Assembly (NCBI GenBank): GCA_036557185.1
Contig: DATBHZ010000101.1
Location: 1 to 26,227, forward strand
Source: DATBHZ01 sp036557185
GTDB taxonomy: Bacteria; Actinomycetota; Acidimicrobiia; IMCC26256; JAENVU01
Direction: 5' to 3'
DNA: 26,227 bases
Shown here: one piece after another, positions 1 to 8,012 of the stretch
How the letters are laid out: every line of letters begins with the position of its first letter
How positions within the stretch are numbered: the stretch's first letter is position 1
The notes under the pieces: model-generated
The model's input: only the letters and a program-made list of their open reading frames with translations
The model's database searches: none
What the model was told of the DNA's origin: nothing
Program-made: the position numbers and the translations under genes

Positions 1-1221
1 CGGTACGCCGAGCTCCACTGCCGCGCGCTTCACGCGCAGGTACAGCACCGGGAGCTCTTCCTTGAGATCCCCGCACGCCAGGACGATCGCGGCAGCCGAG
101 TCGAGATCGGAGATGGTCGCGTGCGGCAGCCCGAGCGCGACGTCGGCAGGCAGCCCGTCGCCCAGCTGGGCGTCGGTGTTGTCGGTGCGCAGCACGCTCT
201 TCGCGAAGCGAGCCCAGACGTACGCGTCCTCGTTCGTGCATCGTGCCCCGCCCAGCACCGCGACGGACTGCGGACCATTGAGCTCGAGGGCACGCCGGAG
301 CCCGTCGGCCGCGGCATCGAGCGCCTCCGGCCACGAGCACTCGACGAGCTCGCTGCTGGGACCGTTCGGTCCGTCGGTCGCCTTGCGGATCATCGGGCTG
401 CGGATGCGGCTCTCCGCGTGCACGAGCTCGTAGCCGAAGCGGCCCTTGTCGCAGAGCCAACCTTGGTTGACGGGCTCGCTGTCGACGCCCAACAGCCGGA
501 CGAGGTGGTTCGAGGTCGCCTCGAGCGCGCCACGACAGTGCACCGCGCACGTCGTGCAGCTCGTCTCGATACCGCTGAGGTCCCACGGACGCGCCTTGAA
601 CCGGTAGGGCTTCGCCGTTAACGCGCCCACCGGGCAGATCTGCACGGTGTTGCCCGAGAAGTACGAGGCGAACGGATCGTCGGGGAACGCGACGATCTCC
701 GTCTGCCCCGCGCGCTCTCCGAACTGGATGAGCGGATCGCCCGCGATCTCGTCGGCGAAGCGATAGCAGCGCGCGCACTGGATGCAGCGCTCACGGTCGA
801 GCAGGACCAGGTCGGAGACCGGGACCGGCTTCTCCCAGTGGCGCTTCTCCTCGACGAAGCGCGACTCACCGGGGCCGAAGGCCAGCGTCTGGTCCTGGAG
901 CGGGCACTCACCGCCGCGGTCACACACCGGGCAGTCCAGAGGATGGTTGATCAGCAGGAACTCGAGCACGCCGTCCTGGACCTTCTTGACCCCCTCGGTC
1001 TGGGTGTGGACGACCATGCCCTCGGCGACCGGCGTGGTGCACGCCGGCGGGAAGCCGCGCGTGCCCTCGATCTCCACGAGGCACATGCGGCACATGCCGA
1101 CCGGCTTCATTCGCTCGTGCCAGCAGAAGCGCGGGATGTAGGTGCCGTGGTCCTGGGCGGCCTTGATCAGCCACTCACCCTCGTTGACCTCGATCTCCCG
1201 CCCGTCGATCGTGATCTTCAT
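1..1221 (-). CDS. nuoG: NADH-quinone oxidoreductase subunit G (3'-truncated by window edge)
   Basis: Peripheral-arm iron-sulfur subunit of respiratory complex I, passing electrons from the NuoEF flavin site towards the quinone site. The 407 visible residues hold the full cluster-binding part. A [2Fe-2S] set is seen at C33, C44, C47 and C61. The His-ligated [4Fe-4S] set is H93, C97, C100 and C106. Another [4Fe-4S] set is C146, C149, C152 and C196. The optional N7 motif CxxCxxxCx27C is complete at C222, C225, C229 and C257, followed by the start of the molybdopterin-oxidoreductase-like domain. The ATG at 1221 overlaps the nuoF stop as ATGA, which fixes the start. The C-terminus lies beyond base 1. 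It is the last visible gene of the nuoA-G run; nuoH onward would lie outside the window. Confidence 0.96.
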   Translation of the reverse strand, partial: MKITIDGREIEVNEGEWLIKAAQDHGTYIPRFCWHERMKPVGMCRMCLVEIEGTRGFPPACTTPVAEGMVVHTQTEGVKKVQDGVLEFLLINHPLDCPVCDRGGECPLQDQTLAFGPGESRFVEEKRHWEKPVPVSDLVLLDRERCIQCARCYRFADEIAGDPLIQFGERAGQTEIVAFPDDPFASYFSGNTVQICPVGALTAKPYRFKARPWDLSGIETSCTTCAVHCRGALEATSNHLVRLLGVDSEPVNQGWLCDKGRFGYELVHAESRIRSPMIRKATDGPNGPSSELVECSWPEALDAAADGLRRALELNGPQSVAVLGGARCTNEDAYVWARFAKSVLRTDNTDAQLGDGLPADVALGLPHATISDLDSAAAIVLACGDLKEELPVLYLRVKRAAVELGVP

Positions 1222-2528
1222 GCGGGAACCTCGGTGCGGCACATGGCGATCACCTCGTCACGGAAGTACTTGTCGAGGCTCACGACGGCGGAGACGGCGC
1301 TCGGACCGAGCGGGCAGATCGTCGTCTGGCTGAACGGCGCGTTGAGACCGGGAGAGATGTTGTCGCCGACGTCGAGGATCATGTCGAGATCCTGCGGGCG
1401 TCCCTCCCCGTGCGAGATCCGGTAGAGCACCTTCTCGATCCATCCGGTGCCCTCCCGGCAAGGAGTGCATTTCCCACAGCTCTCGTGCGCGAAGAACTTC
1501 GCGAGCCGCCACGCGACGAGCGCAGGGTTCGTGGTCTCGTCGAAGACCATGACGGCACCGGAGCCGAGCATGACGTTGTACGTCTGCTGCACGTAGTCCA
1601 TGTCGAGCGGGGCATCGAGGTGCTCGTCGGACCCGGTGAGCCACTGGCTCGAGGCACCGCCCGGGATGACGAACTTCACTGCACGCCCGCCCGGGATCCC
1701 GCCGCCGAGCTCGGGCGACTCCAGGAGATCGCGGAAGGTGATGCCCAGCTCGACCTCGTAGTTGCCGGGACGGTTCACGTGGCCGGAGAGCGAGAACAGG
1801 CGCGTTCCGGTCGACTTGCCGACACCGAGCTCCGCGTACTCGTCGCCGCCCATGAGGATGATGTGCGGCAGCGTCGAGAGCGTCTCGACGTTGTTGACGA
1901 CCGTCGGCTTCGCGTAGAGCCCCTCGACCGCGGGAAACGGCGGGCGGATGCGCGGCATGCCACGCTCACCCTCGAGGCTCTCGAGCAACGCCGTCTCCTC
2001 ACCGCAGATATACGCGCCCGCCCCTCGGTGCACCACGATGTCGAGGTCGAACCCGGAGCCGAGGATGTTCGTGCCGAGGAAGCCGTGCTCGTGCGCCTCG
2101 CGGATCGCGGCCTCGACCCGTTCGTAGCCGAGCGCGAACTCGCCGCGGATGTAGATGAACGCGAGGTTGCACTCGATGGCGAACGCGGCGATCGCGATGC
2201 CCTCGAGCAGCTGGTGCGGGTCACGCTCGATGAGCATGTGGTCCTTGAAGGTGGACGGCTCGCCCTCGTCGGCGTTGACGACGAGGTAGCGCGGGTGCGA
2301 GTCCGCGGGCAGGAAGGACCACTTGGTGGCCGTCGGGAAGCCGGCGCCACCGCGGCCGCGCAGGCCGGACGCCTTCACCTGCTCCGCGCCGATGTCGTCC
2401 CGGCTCATCGTGAAGGCCTTGCGCAGACCGTCGTAGCAACCGGTCGCGAGCGCCGCGTCGATCGTCCACGAGTCGTTCGGACGATCGTGGAGCCGCTTGG
2501 TGATGATGCGCGTCTCGGTCGCCACCAT
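1218..2528 (-). CDS. nuoF: NADH-quinone oxidoreductase subunit F
   Basis: NADH-binding, FMN-containing 51-kDa-type subunit of complex I (436 aa), where NADH is oxidised on the cytoplasmic side. The sequence has the glycine-rich nucleotide motif GLRGRGGAGFPT near residue 50. The [4Fe-4S] N3 signature SCGKCTPCREGT lies near residues 350-362, with its fourth Cys in TTICPLG near residue 402. An upstream in-frame extension to 2675 is possible, but ATG 2528 shares its first base with the last base of the nuoE stop (TGATG). The extension would also run deep into nuoE, so 2528 is preferred. The downstream overlap with nuoG (ATGA) implies coupled translation. Confidence 0.97.
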   Translation of the reverse strand: MVATETRIITKRLHDRPNDSWTIDAALATGCYDGLRKAFTMSRDDIGAEQVKASGLRGRGGAGFPTATKWSFLPADSHPRYLVVNADEGEPSTFKDHMLIERDPHQLLEGIAIAAFAIECNLAFIYIRGEFALGYERVEAAIREAHEHGFLGTNILGSGFDLDIVVHRGAGAYICGEETALLESLEGERGMPRIRPPFPAVEGLYAKPTVVNNVETLSTLPHIILMGGDEYAELGVGKSTGTRLFSLSGHVNRPGNYEVELGITFRDLLESPELGGGIPGGRAVKFVIPGGASSQWLTGSDEHLDAPLDMDYVQQTYNVMLGSGAVMVFDETTNPALVAWRLAKFFAHESCGKCTPCREGTGWIEKVLYRISHGEGRPQDLDMILDVGDNISPGLNAPFSQTTICPLGPSAVSAVVSLDKYFRDEVIAMCRTEVPA

Positions 2529-3016
2529 CAGACGCGCCCTCCGGAGATTCCTCGCGCGGCCAGCTCGCCGGTCTTGTAGCGCGCGACCAGCTGCTCGGCC
2601 GACTCGGGGGTCATGTTCTCGTGGAACTCGTAGTTCACCTGCAGCGCGGGCGCGCCGCCGCACGCGGCAAGGCACTCCACTTCCTCGACGGTCACGTCCG
2701 GATCATCGCCGTACCGCGCGGCCAGGTGCTCGAGGACGGTGGGCCCTCCGGTCACGAGGCACGTCACGTTCGTGCACACCGACACGACGAGCTTCCCGAC
2801 GGGATCCCGCTTGAGCATCGTGTAGAAGGAGCAGGTCCCGAGGACCTCGGCCGGCTCGACGTGCGTGAGTGACGCGATCTCGCGCATCGCGTCCTCCGAC
2901 AGCCAGCCCTCGGCATCCTGGGCGAGGTGCGCCAGCGGAAGGATCGCCGACTTCGGTCGCGGGTACTTGGCCACGATCGCCTGCGCGCGCGTCAGCATGT
3001 CGCCCTCGAAGATCAC
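2528..3016 (-). CDS. nuoE: NADH-quinone oxidoreductase subunit E
   Basis: The 24-kDa-type thioredoxin-fold subunit of complex I (162 aa), binding the [2Fe-2S] cluster N1a beside the flavin of NuoF. The four ligands are visible as C81-x4-C86 and C115-x3-C119, the family pattern. The start is a GTG at 3016 that overlaps the nuoD stop by four bases (GTGA). An ATG at 2998 is a possible alternative, but the overlap favours the GTG, as at other junctions in this window. It lies between nuoD and nuoF in the conserved order. Confidence 0.96.
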   Translation of the reverse strand: MIFEGDMLTRAQAIVAKYPRPKSAILPLAHLAQDAEGWLSEDAMREIASLTHVEPAEVLGTCSFYTMLKRDPVGKLVVSVCTNVTCLVTGGPTVLEHLAARYGDDPDVTVEEVECLAACGGAPALQVNYEFHENMTPESAEQLVARYKTGELAARGISGGRV

Positions 3017-4302
3017 CGGTCGACCTCACCCATGATCGGATCGACGCTCGAGATGATGGCGATCGCGTCGGCCACCAGACGGTCCTTGATCATCGGATCC
3101 ATCGACTGGAGGTTGTAGAAGGACGGGCCGCGCACGTGCACGCGCACCGGCTTCCCGGTGCCGTCGGAGACGAGATAGCAACCGATCTCGCCACGCGGCG
3201 ACTCGGCGCACGCGTACGTCTCGCCCGCGGGGACCCGGAAACCCTCCGTGAAGAGCTTGAAGTGGTGGATGAGTGCCTCCATGGACTCGTCGATCCGCGA
3301 GCGCGGCGGAGGCGTGATCTTCTTGTCCTGCACGCGGTAGTCGCCCTTGGGCATCCGATCCACACACTGCTTCACGATCTTGATCGATTCCGCGATCTCG
3401 TAGAGACGGATGCGATACCGGTCGTAGCAATCGCCGTTGTCGGTATAGATGACGTCGAAATCGACCTGGTCGTATGCGAGATAGGGCTGCGCCTTGCGAA
3501 GGTCCCACGGCATCCCGGTCGAGCGCAGGATCGGACCCGTCGTGCCGAGCGCCAAGGCCTCTTCGGTGGTGATCGTCCCGACCCCCACCATGCGGTCCAG
3601 CCAGATCGGGTTCTGCGTCAGCAGCTCGTCGTAGTCGTTGACACCCGCAGCCACGATGTCGCAGACCTCGAGCACGCGCTCCTCCCAGCCGTCGGGGAGA
3701 TCCGCCGCGATCCCGCCCGGCCGGATGAAGTTGTGGTTCATCCGGAGCCCCGTGATCATCTCGAGGAGACGCAGCACCTCTTCGCGCTCGCGCCAGCCGT
3801 AGAGCATCATCGACACCGCGCCGACGTCCATGCCGTTCGTCGCTTGGAACAGCAGGTGCGAGGCCATGCGGCCGAGCTCCACCAGGAGCATCCGAGCCCA
3901 CACCGCGCGCTCCGGCACCTCGACGTCGAGGAGGCGCTCGACGGCCATCGCGAACACGAGCTCGTTGGTCAGCGGCGACGCGTAGTCCATGCGGGTGACG
4001 TTGGTCGCGCCCTGCACGTACGTGAGCTGCTCGCCGGTCTTCTCCATGCCCGTGTGCAGGTATCCGATGACCGGCTTGGCGCGTACGACCGTCTCGCCGT
4101 CGAGCTCCATCATGATCCGGAGCACCCCGTGTGTCGAGGGGTGTTGCGGGCCCATGTTGATGATCATGGTCTCGCCTTCGCCCTCGTGCTCGGGCCAGAC
4201 GGTGCCGGTGACCACCAGCTCGTGTTGCGTGCGGAGCTCCTGCGCGCCCTCCGCGGTCTGGCGCTCGAGCCGCTCCTCCTCGGTGTCGTTCACGGAGCTC
4301 AT
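3013..4302 (-). CDS. nuoD: NADH-quinone oxidoreductase subunit D
   Basis: The 49-kDa-type subunit of complex I (429 aa), related to [NiFe]-hydrogenase large subunits and forming much of the quinone-binding cavity with NuoB. The diagnostic GPQHPSTHGVLR stretch is at residues 51-62, with H54 and H58, followed by GYLHTGMEK containing Y81, the expected quinone-headgroup region. The C-terminus keeps the DPIMGEVDR ending typical of the family. The first ~45 residues are acidic and poorly conserved. The ATG at 4302 overlaps the nuoC stop as ATGA. NuoC and NuoD are separate here, not fused as in enterobacteria. Confidence 0.97.
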   Translation of the reverse strand: MSSVNDTEEERLERQTAEGAQELRTQHELVVTGTVWPEHEGEGETMIINMGPQHPSTHGVLRIMMELDGETVVRAKPVIGYLHTGMEKTGEQLTYVQGATNVTRMDYASPLTNELVFAMAVERLLDVEVPERAVWARMLLVELGRMASHLLFQATNGMDVGAVSMMLYGWREREEVLRLLEMITGLRMNHNFIRPGGIAADLPDGWEERVLEVCDIVAAGVNDYDELLTQNPIWLDRMVGVGTITTEEALALGTTGPILRSTGMPWDLRKAQPYLAYDQVDFDVIYTDNGDCYDRYRIRLYEIAESIKIVKQCVDRMPKGDYRVQDKKITPPPRSRIDESMEALIHHFKLFTEGFRVPAGETYACAESPRGEIGCYLVSDGTGKPVRVHVRGPSFYNLQSMDPMIKDRLVADAIAIISSVDPIMGEVDR

Positions 4303-4865
4303 GAGGGTCGCGGGTCTCCCTTGAACGTGACGGGCACGCGTGCGGGCGCGTCGTCCTTGCGCAACGGGTAGCCCTGCCAGTCGTCCGGCATGAGGATGCG
4401 CGTGAGATCGGGGTGGCCCTCGAACTGGATGCCGAAGAGGTCGTAGGTCTCACGCTCTCCGAAGTTGGCGCCCGGGAACACCGGCGAGACGCTCGGGATC
4501 TTCGTGTCGCGCGCGGGCACCTGCGCGATCGCGCGCAGGCGCCGGTTGCGCGCGTAGGAGATGTACGCCGCGACGACCTCGAAGCGCTCGTGCTGCACGC
4601 CCGGCACCGTCATGCGCTCGACGTCGGTGAGGTGGTCGACGGCGCACACGTCGAGGCAGCTCTCGAACTCCTGCTCGTCGCGCAGAAAGGTGGCGAGCTC
4701 GCCCCACTGCGCGCGCTCGACGTAGACGACGGGCTGCCCGTGGGAGTCGTGGAAGACCGTGCCGGGGAACCGCTCGCACACGGCCGCGGCCACCTCGTCC
4801 GACGGGACGGCCTTGTGCACTTCTTCACGAGGCTGCTCGTCAGGCGGCGCGGCGTCGTCTGCCAT
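4299..4865 (-). CDS. nuoC: NADH-quinone oxidoreductase subunit C
   Basis: The 30-kDa-type subunit of the complex I connecting module (188 aa), with no cofactor of its own. The signature ERETYDLFGIQFEGHPDLTR (about residues 140-159) and the following ILMPDDW...GYPLRKD identify the family. A charged ~25-residue N-terminal extension precedes the domain. The open frame continues to 5534, but that extension is antisense-free only because it shadows nuoB in another frame. The ATG at 4865, five bases after the nuoB stop, is the sensible start. It overlaps nuoD by four bases. Confidence 0.95.
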   Translation of the reverse strand: MADDAAPPDEQPREEVHKAVPSDEVAAAVCERFPGTVFHDSHGQPVVYVERAQWGELATFLRDEQEFESCLDVCAVDHLTDVERMTVPGVQHERFEVVAAYISYARNRRLRAIAQVPARDTKIPSVSPVFPGANFGERETYDLFGIQFEGHPDLTRILMPDDWQGYPLRKDDAPARVPVTFKGDPRPS

Positions 4866-4870
4866 CGATC

Positions 4871-5443
4871 TCAGCGCCCGGCGTGCGTCGGGATGCGGAT
4901 GTCGGTCTCGACCGGCACGCCGTCGCGCTGGTCGACCTCGATCCCCGCGCCGCCCGACGTCGACGCGTCGCGGCGCTTGAGCAGCTCGCCGGTCCGGATC
5001 TGGTCGTGCAGCGTGAAGATCCCGTGCATGAGCGTCTCGGGGCCCGGGGGGCACCCGGGCACGTACACATCGACCGGGACGATCTGGTCGACGCCCTGGA
5101 TGATCGCGTAGTTGTTGAACATCCCGCCGGTGCTCGCGCAGACGCCCATCGAGATCACCCACTTCGGCTCGACCATCTGGTCGTAGACCTGGCGCAGCAC
5201 GGGCCCCATCTTCTGGCTGACGCGGCCGGCGACGATCATGAGGTCCGCTTGGCGCGGGCTCGCGCGGAACACCTCCATCCCGTAGCGGGCGAGGTCGTAG
5301 TGCGCCGCCCCCGCTGCCATCATCTCGAGCGCGCAGCACGCGAGACCGAAGGTTGCGGGGAAGACGGAATTTCGGCGCGCCCACCGCACGACGTCCTCGA
5401 GACGTGCCGTGAGGAAGTTGTTGGGGACCTGGTCGAGGCCCAT
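4871..5443 (-). CDS. nuoB: NADH-quinone oxidoreductase subunit B
   Basis: PSST-type subunit of complex I (190 aa), carrying the terminal [4Fe-4S] cluster N2 that reduces the quinone. Ligands are visible as the adjacent pair C36-C37 (GLACCALEMM), C102 (MGVCAS) and C131 (VPGCPP). The last ~35 residues after the conserved core are variable. The ATG at 5443 shares one base with the TAA stop of nuoA (TAATG). A five-base gap separates it from nuoC. Confidence 0.97.
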   Translation of the reverse strand: MGLDQVPNNFLTARLEDVVRWARRNSVFPATFGLACCALEMMAAGAAHYDLARYGMEVFRASPRQADLMIVAGRVSQKMGPVLRQVYDQMVEPKWVISMGVCASTGGMFNNYAIIQGVDQIVPVDVYVPGCPPGPETLMHGIFTLHDQIRTGELLKRRDASTSGGAGIEVDQRDGVPVETDIRIPTHAGR

Positions 5444-5898
5444 TAGGCGGCCTCTTCCTGCTCGGGCGCCCCGGATCGCGCGCGCTCGGGCATTCCAGCA
5501 GCGCGCAGCACCGGGCGCACGAGACGGTCCCCAACTTGTCGCAGCGGACCCCAGTCGAGCGCGCCGACAGAGAGGAGATAGGCGAAGGGCACGATCAACA
5601 CGAGCAGGAAGAAGCCCATCACTGCAAGGCCGTAGCCACCCAGCTCACGGAAGATCGTGGTGAACGGATAGAGGAAGATGATCTCGACGTCGAGGACGAT
5701 GAACGCCATTGCGACCAGGTAGAACTTGACCGGGAAGCGCTCGGCGGGCTCGCTCTCGGGGACGATCCCGCACTCGTAGGGGGCCGTCTTGGCGCGGGTC
5801 GGGCGCTTGCTGGTGAGCAGCTGCGACGCCACGAACGAGAAGGCGACGAACGCGATGACCAGGAGGATCATCGTCAGGATCGGCAGGTACTGGACCAC
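5443..5898 (-). CDS. nuoA: NADH-quinone oxidoreductase subunit A
   Basis: Small membrane subunit of complex I (151 aa), located near the entrance of the quinone tunnel. Three hydrophobic helices are seen at about residues 7-29, 58-82 and 88-112. The family motif with a Cys in the first loop (APYECGIVPES) and the acidic FIVLDVEIIFLYPF helix are both present. It starts with GTG at 5898, preceded by an AAGGA ribosome-binding sequence about seven bases upstream. This is the promoter-proximal gene of the nuo cluster. A 128-bp gap separates it from the flavoprotein gene upstream on the same strand. Confidence 0.96.
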   Translation of the reverse strand: MVQYLPILTMILLVIAFVAFSFVASQLLTSKRPTRAKTAPYECGIVPESEPAERFPVKFYLVAMAFIVLDVEIIFLYPFTTIFRELGGYGLAVMGFFLLVLIVPFAYLLSVGALDWGPLRQVGDRLVRPVLRAAGMPERARSGAPEQEEAA

Positions 5899-5916
5899 CG
5901 CGTTTCCTTCTCTTCG

Positions 5917-5950
5917 ACGCTCGCGCTCTCCGGACGCTCACGCTCTCCGG
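5917..5950. repeat. Tandem 17-bp direct repeat upstream of nuoA
   Basis: Two adjacent 17-bp units, 5917-5933 and 5934-5950, differ at a single base (acgctcgcgctctccgg versus acgctcacgctctccgg). They lie 19 bp upstream of the nuoA GTG, just behind its ribosome-binding site, in the nuo leader or promoter region. They could be regulator half-sites or simple slippage; the sequence alone cannot say which. Confidence 0.7.
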
Positions 5951-6026
5951 TCTCTCGCGCCGAGGCTACCTGACCATCGGGCCGCCGCCGCAAAGCCTTC
6001 GTCCCCTGGCCCGGGCCCCGAGAGGG

Positions 6027-7271
6027 TCAGGCCTGGGTCAGTGCGGCGACGCGCTCGATCATCTTGTACGCAGCCTCGGCAGGTCCGATCTCGTCGGGCC
6101 GGAGGAGGTTCGCCATGATGCGCAGCGCCCACTCCATGAGCGTGCGTGACTGCATCCCGACGCGGGTCAGCTCGCGCATGACGGCGGGACGCCCGATGAT
6201 CTTCACGAACGCGCGAGCGACCTTGAAGTAGAGGCCATAGACGGCCTCGAGCTGCTCGGGGTAGCGCGCAAGAGCGAGCCCATCGTTCGCGCACAGCGCC
6301 TCGTCGACCGCCTCCGCCACCATGCGACCCGTCTCGTAGGCGTACGCGATGCCCTCACCGTTGAACGGGTTGATCGCGCCGGCAGCGTCACCCGCGACGA
6401 TCCACGTCGGTCCCGTCTTGGGGGTCACGGAGCCGCCCGTCGGGAGCTTCCCGCCGGTGGGCGGACCACAGGCGGTCTCCGGAGCAACCCCCCAACGTGC
6501 CGGCGCGGTCGCGGCGAACGCGTCGAGGAGCTTGGTGGTGTTCACCGCCTTGAAGCCGGTGAACGTGTCGAGGAGCCCGGCACCGACGTTGATCGTGCCG
6601 TCGCCGACGGGGAACACCCACCCATAGCCGGGCATGTTGTTGCCGTCCCGGTCACGCAGGTCGAGATGGCTCTCGATCCAGGGCTCGTCGTGGCAAGGGC
6701 TCTCGTAGTAGCCGCGGATCGCCATGCCCATCGGGAACGACCGGTCGCGCGCCGTGCCCAACGCTCGCCCGAACCGCGAGTTTGCGCCGTCCGCGACCAC
6801 CACGAAGCTCGCGCTGACCCGCTCGCTGGTCCCGCCGTCCTTGTCGGCGAGCACCGCCCCGGTGACGATGCCGCCCTCGACCACGGGCTCGACCGCCTCC
6901 GACCCGAGCCGCAGCTCGGCTCCCGCCTTGACCGCACCGTTCGCGACGAGCTCGTCGAGCTCACGCCGGCGCACGACGTAGCCATAGGGCGGGAAGTCGG
7001 GGTGCTCGGGCCACGGCAGCTCGAGCGTGACGCCGTGCGCTATCGAGCGCAGCCCGTCGTAGCGGTGCATCGGCTCGAGCCGCTCCGCGAGCCCCATGTC
7101 GTGGAGCTGGCGGACGGCACGCGGCGTGAGCCCGTCGCCGCAGGTCTTCTCGCGGGGGAACCGCTTCTTCTCGGTGATCAGCACGCGGTGACCCCGCTCC
7201 GCGAGCCAGTATCCGGCAGCGGCACCGGCCGGCCCGGCACCCACCACCAAGACGTCGTACGCGGCGCTCAC
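6027..7271 (-). CDS. Geranylgeranyl reductase-family FAD-dependent oxidoreductase (probable menaquinone/isoprenoid side-chain reductase)
   Basis: FAD-dependent flavoprotein of the geranylgeranyl reductase family (414 aa), which saturates double bonds of polyprenyl chains. The N-terminal Rossmann dinucleotide motif VVGAGPAGAAAGYWLAERG lies at about residues 8-26. The family segment EKKRFPREKTCGDGLTPRAV follows, and the second FAD motif GDAAGAINPFNGEGI is in the C-terminal half. The frame stays open to 7436, but that extension crosses a palindromic repeat and a hairpin, so the tandem GTGs at 7274/7271 are preferred. The ribosome-binding site is weak. Position between nuo and a menaquinol-oxidising operon suggests a MenJ-like role in partly saturating menaquinone. 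Archaeal-type lipid reduction or chlorophyll-type substrates are less likely. The exact substrate is inference. Confidence 0.85.
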   Translation of the reverse strand: MSAAYDVLVVGAGPAGAAAGYWLAERGHRVLITEKKRFPREKTCGDGLTPRAVRQLHDMGLAERLEPMHRYDGLRSIAHGVTLELPWPEHPDFPPYGYVVRRRELDELVANGAVKAGAELRLGSEAVEPVVEGGIVTGAVLADKDGGTSERVSASFVVVADGANSRFGRALGTARDRSFPMGMAIRGYYESPCHDEPWIESHLDLRDRDGNNMPGYGWVFPVGDGTINVGAGLLDTFTGFKAVNTTKLLDAFAATAPARWGVAPETACGPPTGGKLPTGGSVTPKTGPTWIVAGDAAGAINPFNGEGIAYAYETGRMVAEAVDEALCANDGLALARYPEQLEAVYGLYFKVARAFVKIIGRPAVMRELTRVGMQSRTLMEWALRIMANLLRPDEIGPAEAAYKMIERVAALTQA

Positions 7272-7290
7272 CACACCCGCATCGTCGCGC

Positions 7291-7350
7291 GTACGGAGCG
7301 AGTGGTCGCGGGGCGGGTATCCCGCCCCGTAACGAGCGGAGCAATCGAGT
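7291..7350 (+). repeat. Dispersed palindromic repeat, copy A
   Basis: A 60-bp element with a central perfect 9-bp stem (7309-7317 with 7321-7329, loop TAT). It is flanked by the conserved arms cggagcgagtggtc on the left and acgagcggagcaatcgagt on the right. Nearly the same 60-bp sequence recurs twice in the opposite orientation at 23765-23822 and 23824-23884. Arms and stem length are conserved while the stem sequence varies with pairing kept. Confidence 0.85.
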
Positions 7351-7427
7351 GCAGATCGCGCCCGTCGAAGCTGACGAACCGCGCGTTCGCACAATGCGTC
7401 CCCTCGCGATCTAGCGTGGTACACAGA

Positions 7428-7450
7428 GCACTGCAATTCAGTGCCTTTTT
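7428..7450 (+). terminator. Intrinsic-terminator-like hairpin in the leader of the b6f-like operon
   Basis: A perfect 6-bp stem (GCACTG 7428-7433, CAGTGC 7439-7444) with a 5-nt CAATT loop is followed at once by CTTTTT. The T-run is on the plus strand only, so any termination acts on transcripts heading towards the gene at 7502, 51 bp downstream. It may be an attenuator, the end of a short leader RNA, or instead a 17-bp palindromic operator. The stem is short for an efficient terminator in a G+C-rich genome. Confidence 0.5.
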
Positions 7451-7501
7451 CGGTGACTCGGGCCGTGCGGCGCGAGACGGCGACGAGGAGAATCGGGCCA
7501 C

Positions 7502-8002
7502 ATGCCCAACGTGCTGAACTGGTTCGGCCTGCCCTGGCTCACCGCTGCGGGCCGCTTGGTGTGGTCGACCCTGCTTCTCGTCGTTCTCCTCATCCCGGTG
7601 CTCGTGATCCTGCGCCGGCCGAAGGCCGACGAGCCCCCGACCTGGGCGCAGTCCATGGGTGCGGCGGTCTACGTCTTCGCGATGTTCCTCCTCGCCTACG
7701 CCGTGATCCCGAGCGCGTGGCTCACCTACGCCGACTCGTACATCCAGTGGGACACCAGCAAGTACATCTTCAAGAGCACCTCGGCGATCCCCTTCATGAC
7801 CGCCTGGAACTGGCCGTTCAGCTTCAACGCGCAGGCGCTGCGCGACATCGTTGCGGTCACGATCTATGGCATCTTCATTGGTCTGAACCTCTTCCTGTTC
7901 TCCAAGTGGCAGAAGCGCCCGACCCAGACCGAGGCCGCGGAAGCGAAGCCGGTCGAAGTCGGCAGGTCGCGCTTCGGACGGCCGCTGAAGGCGAAGGTCT
8001 GA
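7502..8002 (+). CDS. Three-helix membrane protein, first gene of the b6f-like operon (function unknown)
   Basis: Not recognised as a named family. The 166-aa product has three predicted membrane helices at about residues 15-37, 50-75 and 114-135, with an aromatic-rich segment between helices 2 and 3. The charged C-terminal tail (about 30 residues) is likely cytoplasmic. It contains no His and no Cys, so it can hardly bind haem or an iron-sulfur cluster by the usual ligands. It starts at ATG 7502 behind a gaggag ribosome-binding site and ends 10 bp before the ferredoxin gene. The pairing suggests, as inference, a membrane anchor or docking subunit for that ferredoxin within the quinol-oxidising complex. 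Confidence 0.8.
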   Translation: MPNVLNWFGLPWLTAAGRLVWSTLLLVVLLIPVLVILRRPKADEPPTWAQSMGAAVYVFAMFLLAYAVIPSAWLTYADSYIQWDTSKYIFKSTSAIPFMTAWNWPFSFNAQALRDIVAVTIYGIFIGLNLFLFSKWQKRPTQTEAAEAKPVEVGRSRFGRPLKAKV

Positions 8003-8012
8003 GGCCGCCGCG

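Larger units (their letters stand above)
7272..7501. other. Divergent intergenic region between the flavoprotein gene and the b6f-like operon
   Basis: This 230-bp stretch separates two divergent operons. It holds palindromic repeat copy A (7291-7350), a short inverted repeat CGAAC-N5-GTTCG (7375-7389), and a hairpin followed by five T (7428-7450). A ribosome-binding site (gaggag) lies ahead of the ATG at 7502. A promoter for the plus-strand operon must lie here, but no convincing -35/-10 pair stands out. Confidence 0.6.

Noticed and set aside
1410..2579. Long plus-strand open frames opposite nuoF, nuoD, hemL, hemB and cobA-hemD (for example 1410-2579, 2869-4371, 14041-15279, 15844-17778)
   Set aside because: They are antisense shadows of clearly conserved genes in G+C-rich DNA; their products are Arg/Val/His-rich with no recognisable domain.
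7375..7389. CGAAC-N5-GTTCG inverted repeat resembling a LexA (SOS) box
   Set aside because: The actinobacterial LexA box needs a 4-base spacer; here it is 5, and the neighbouring genes are not SOS genes.
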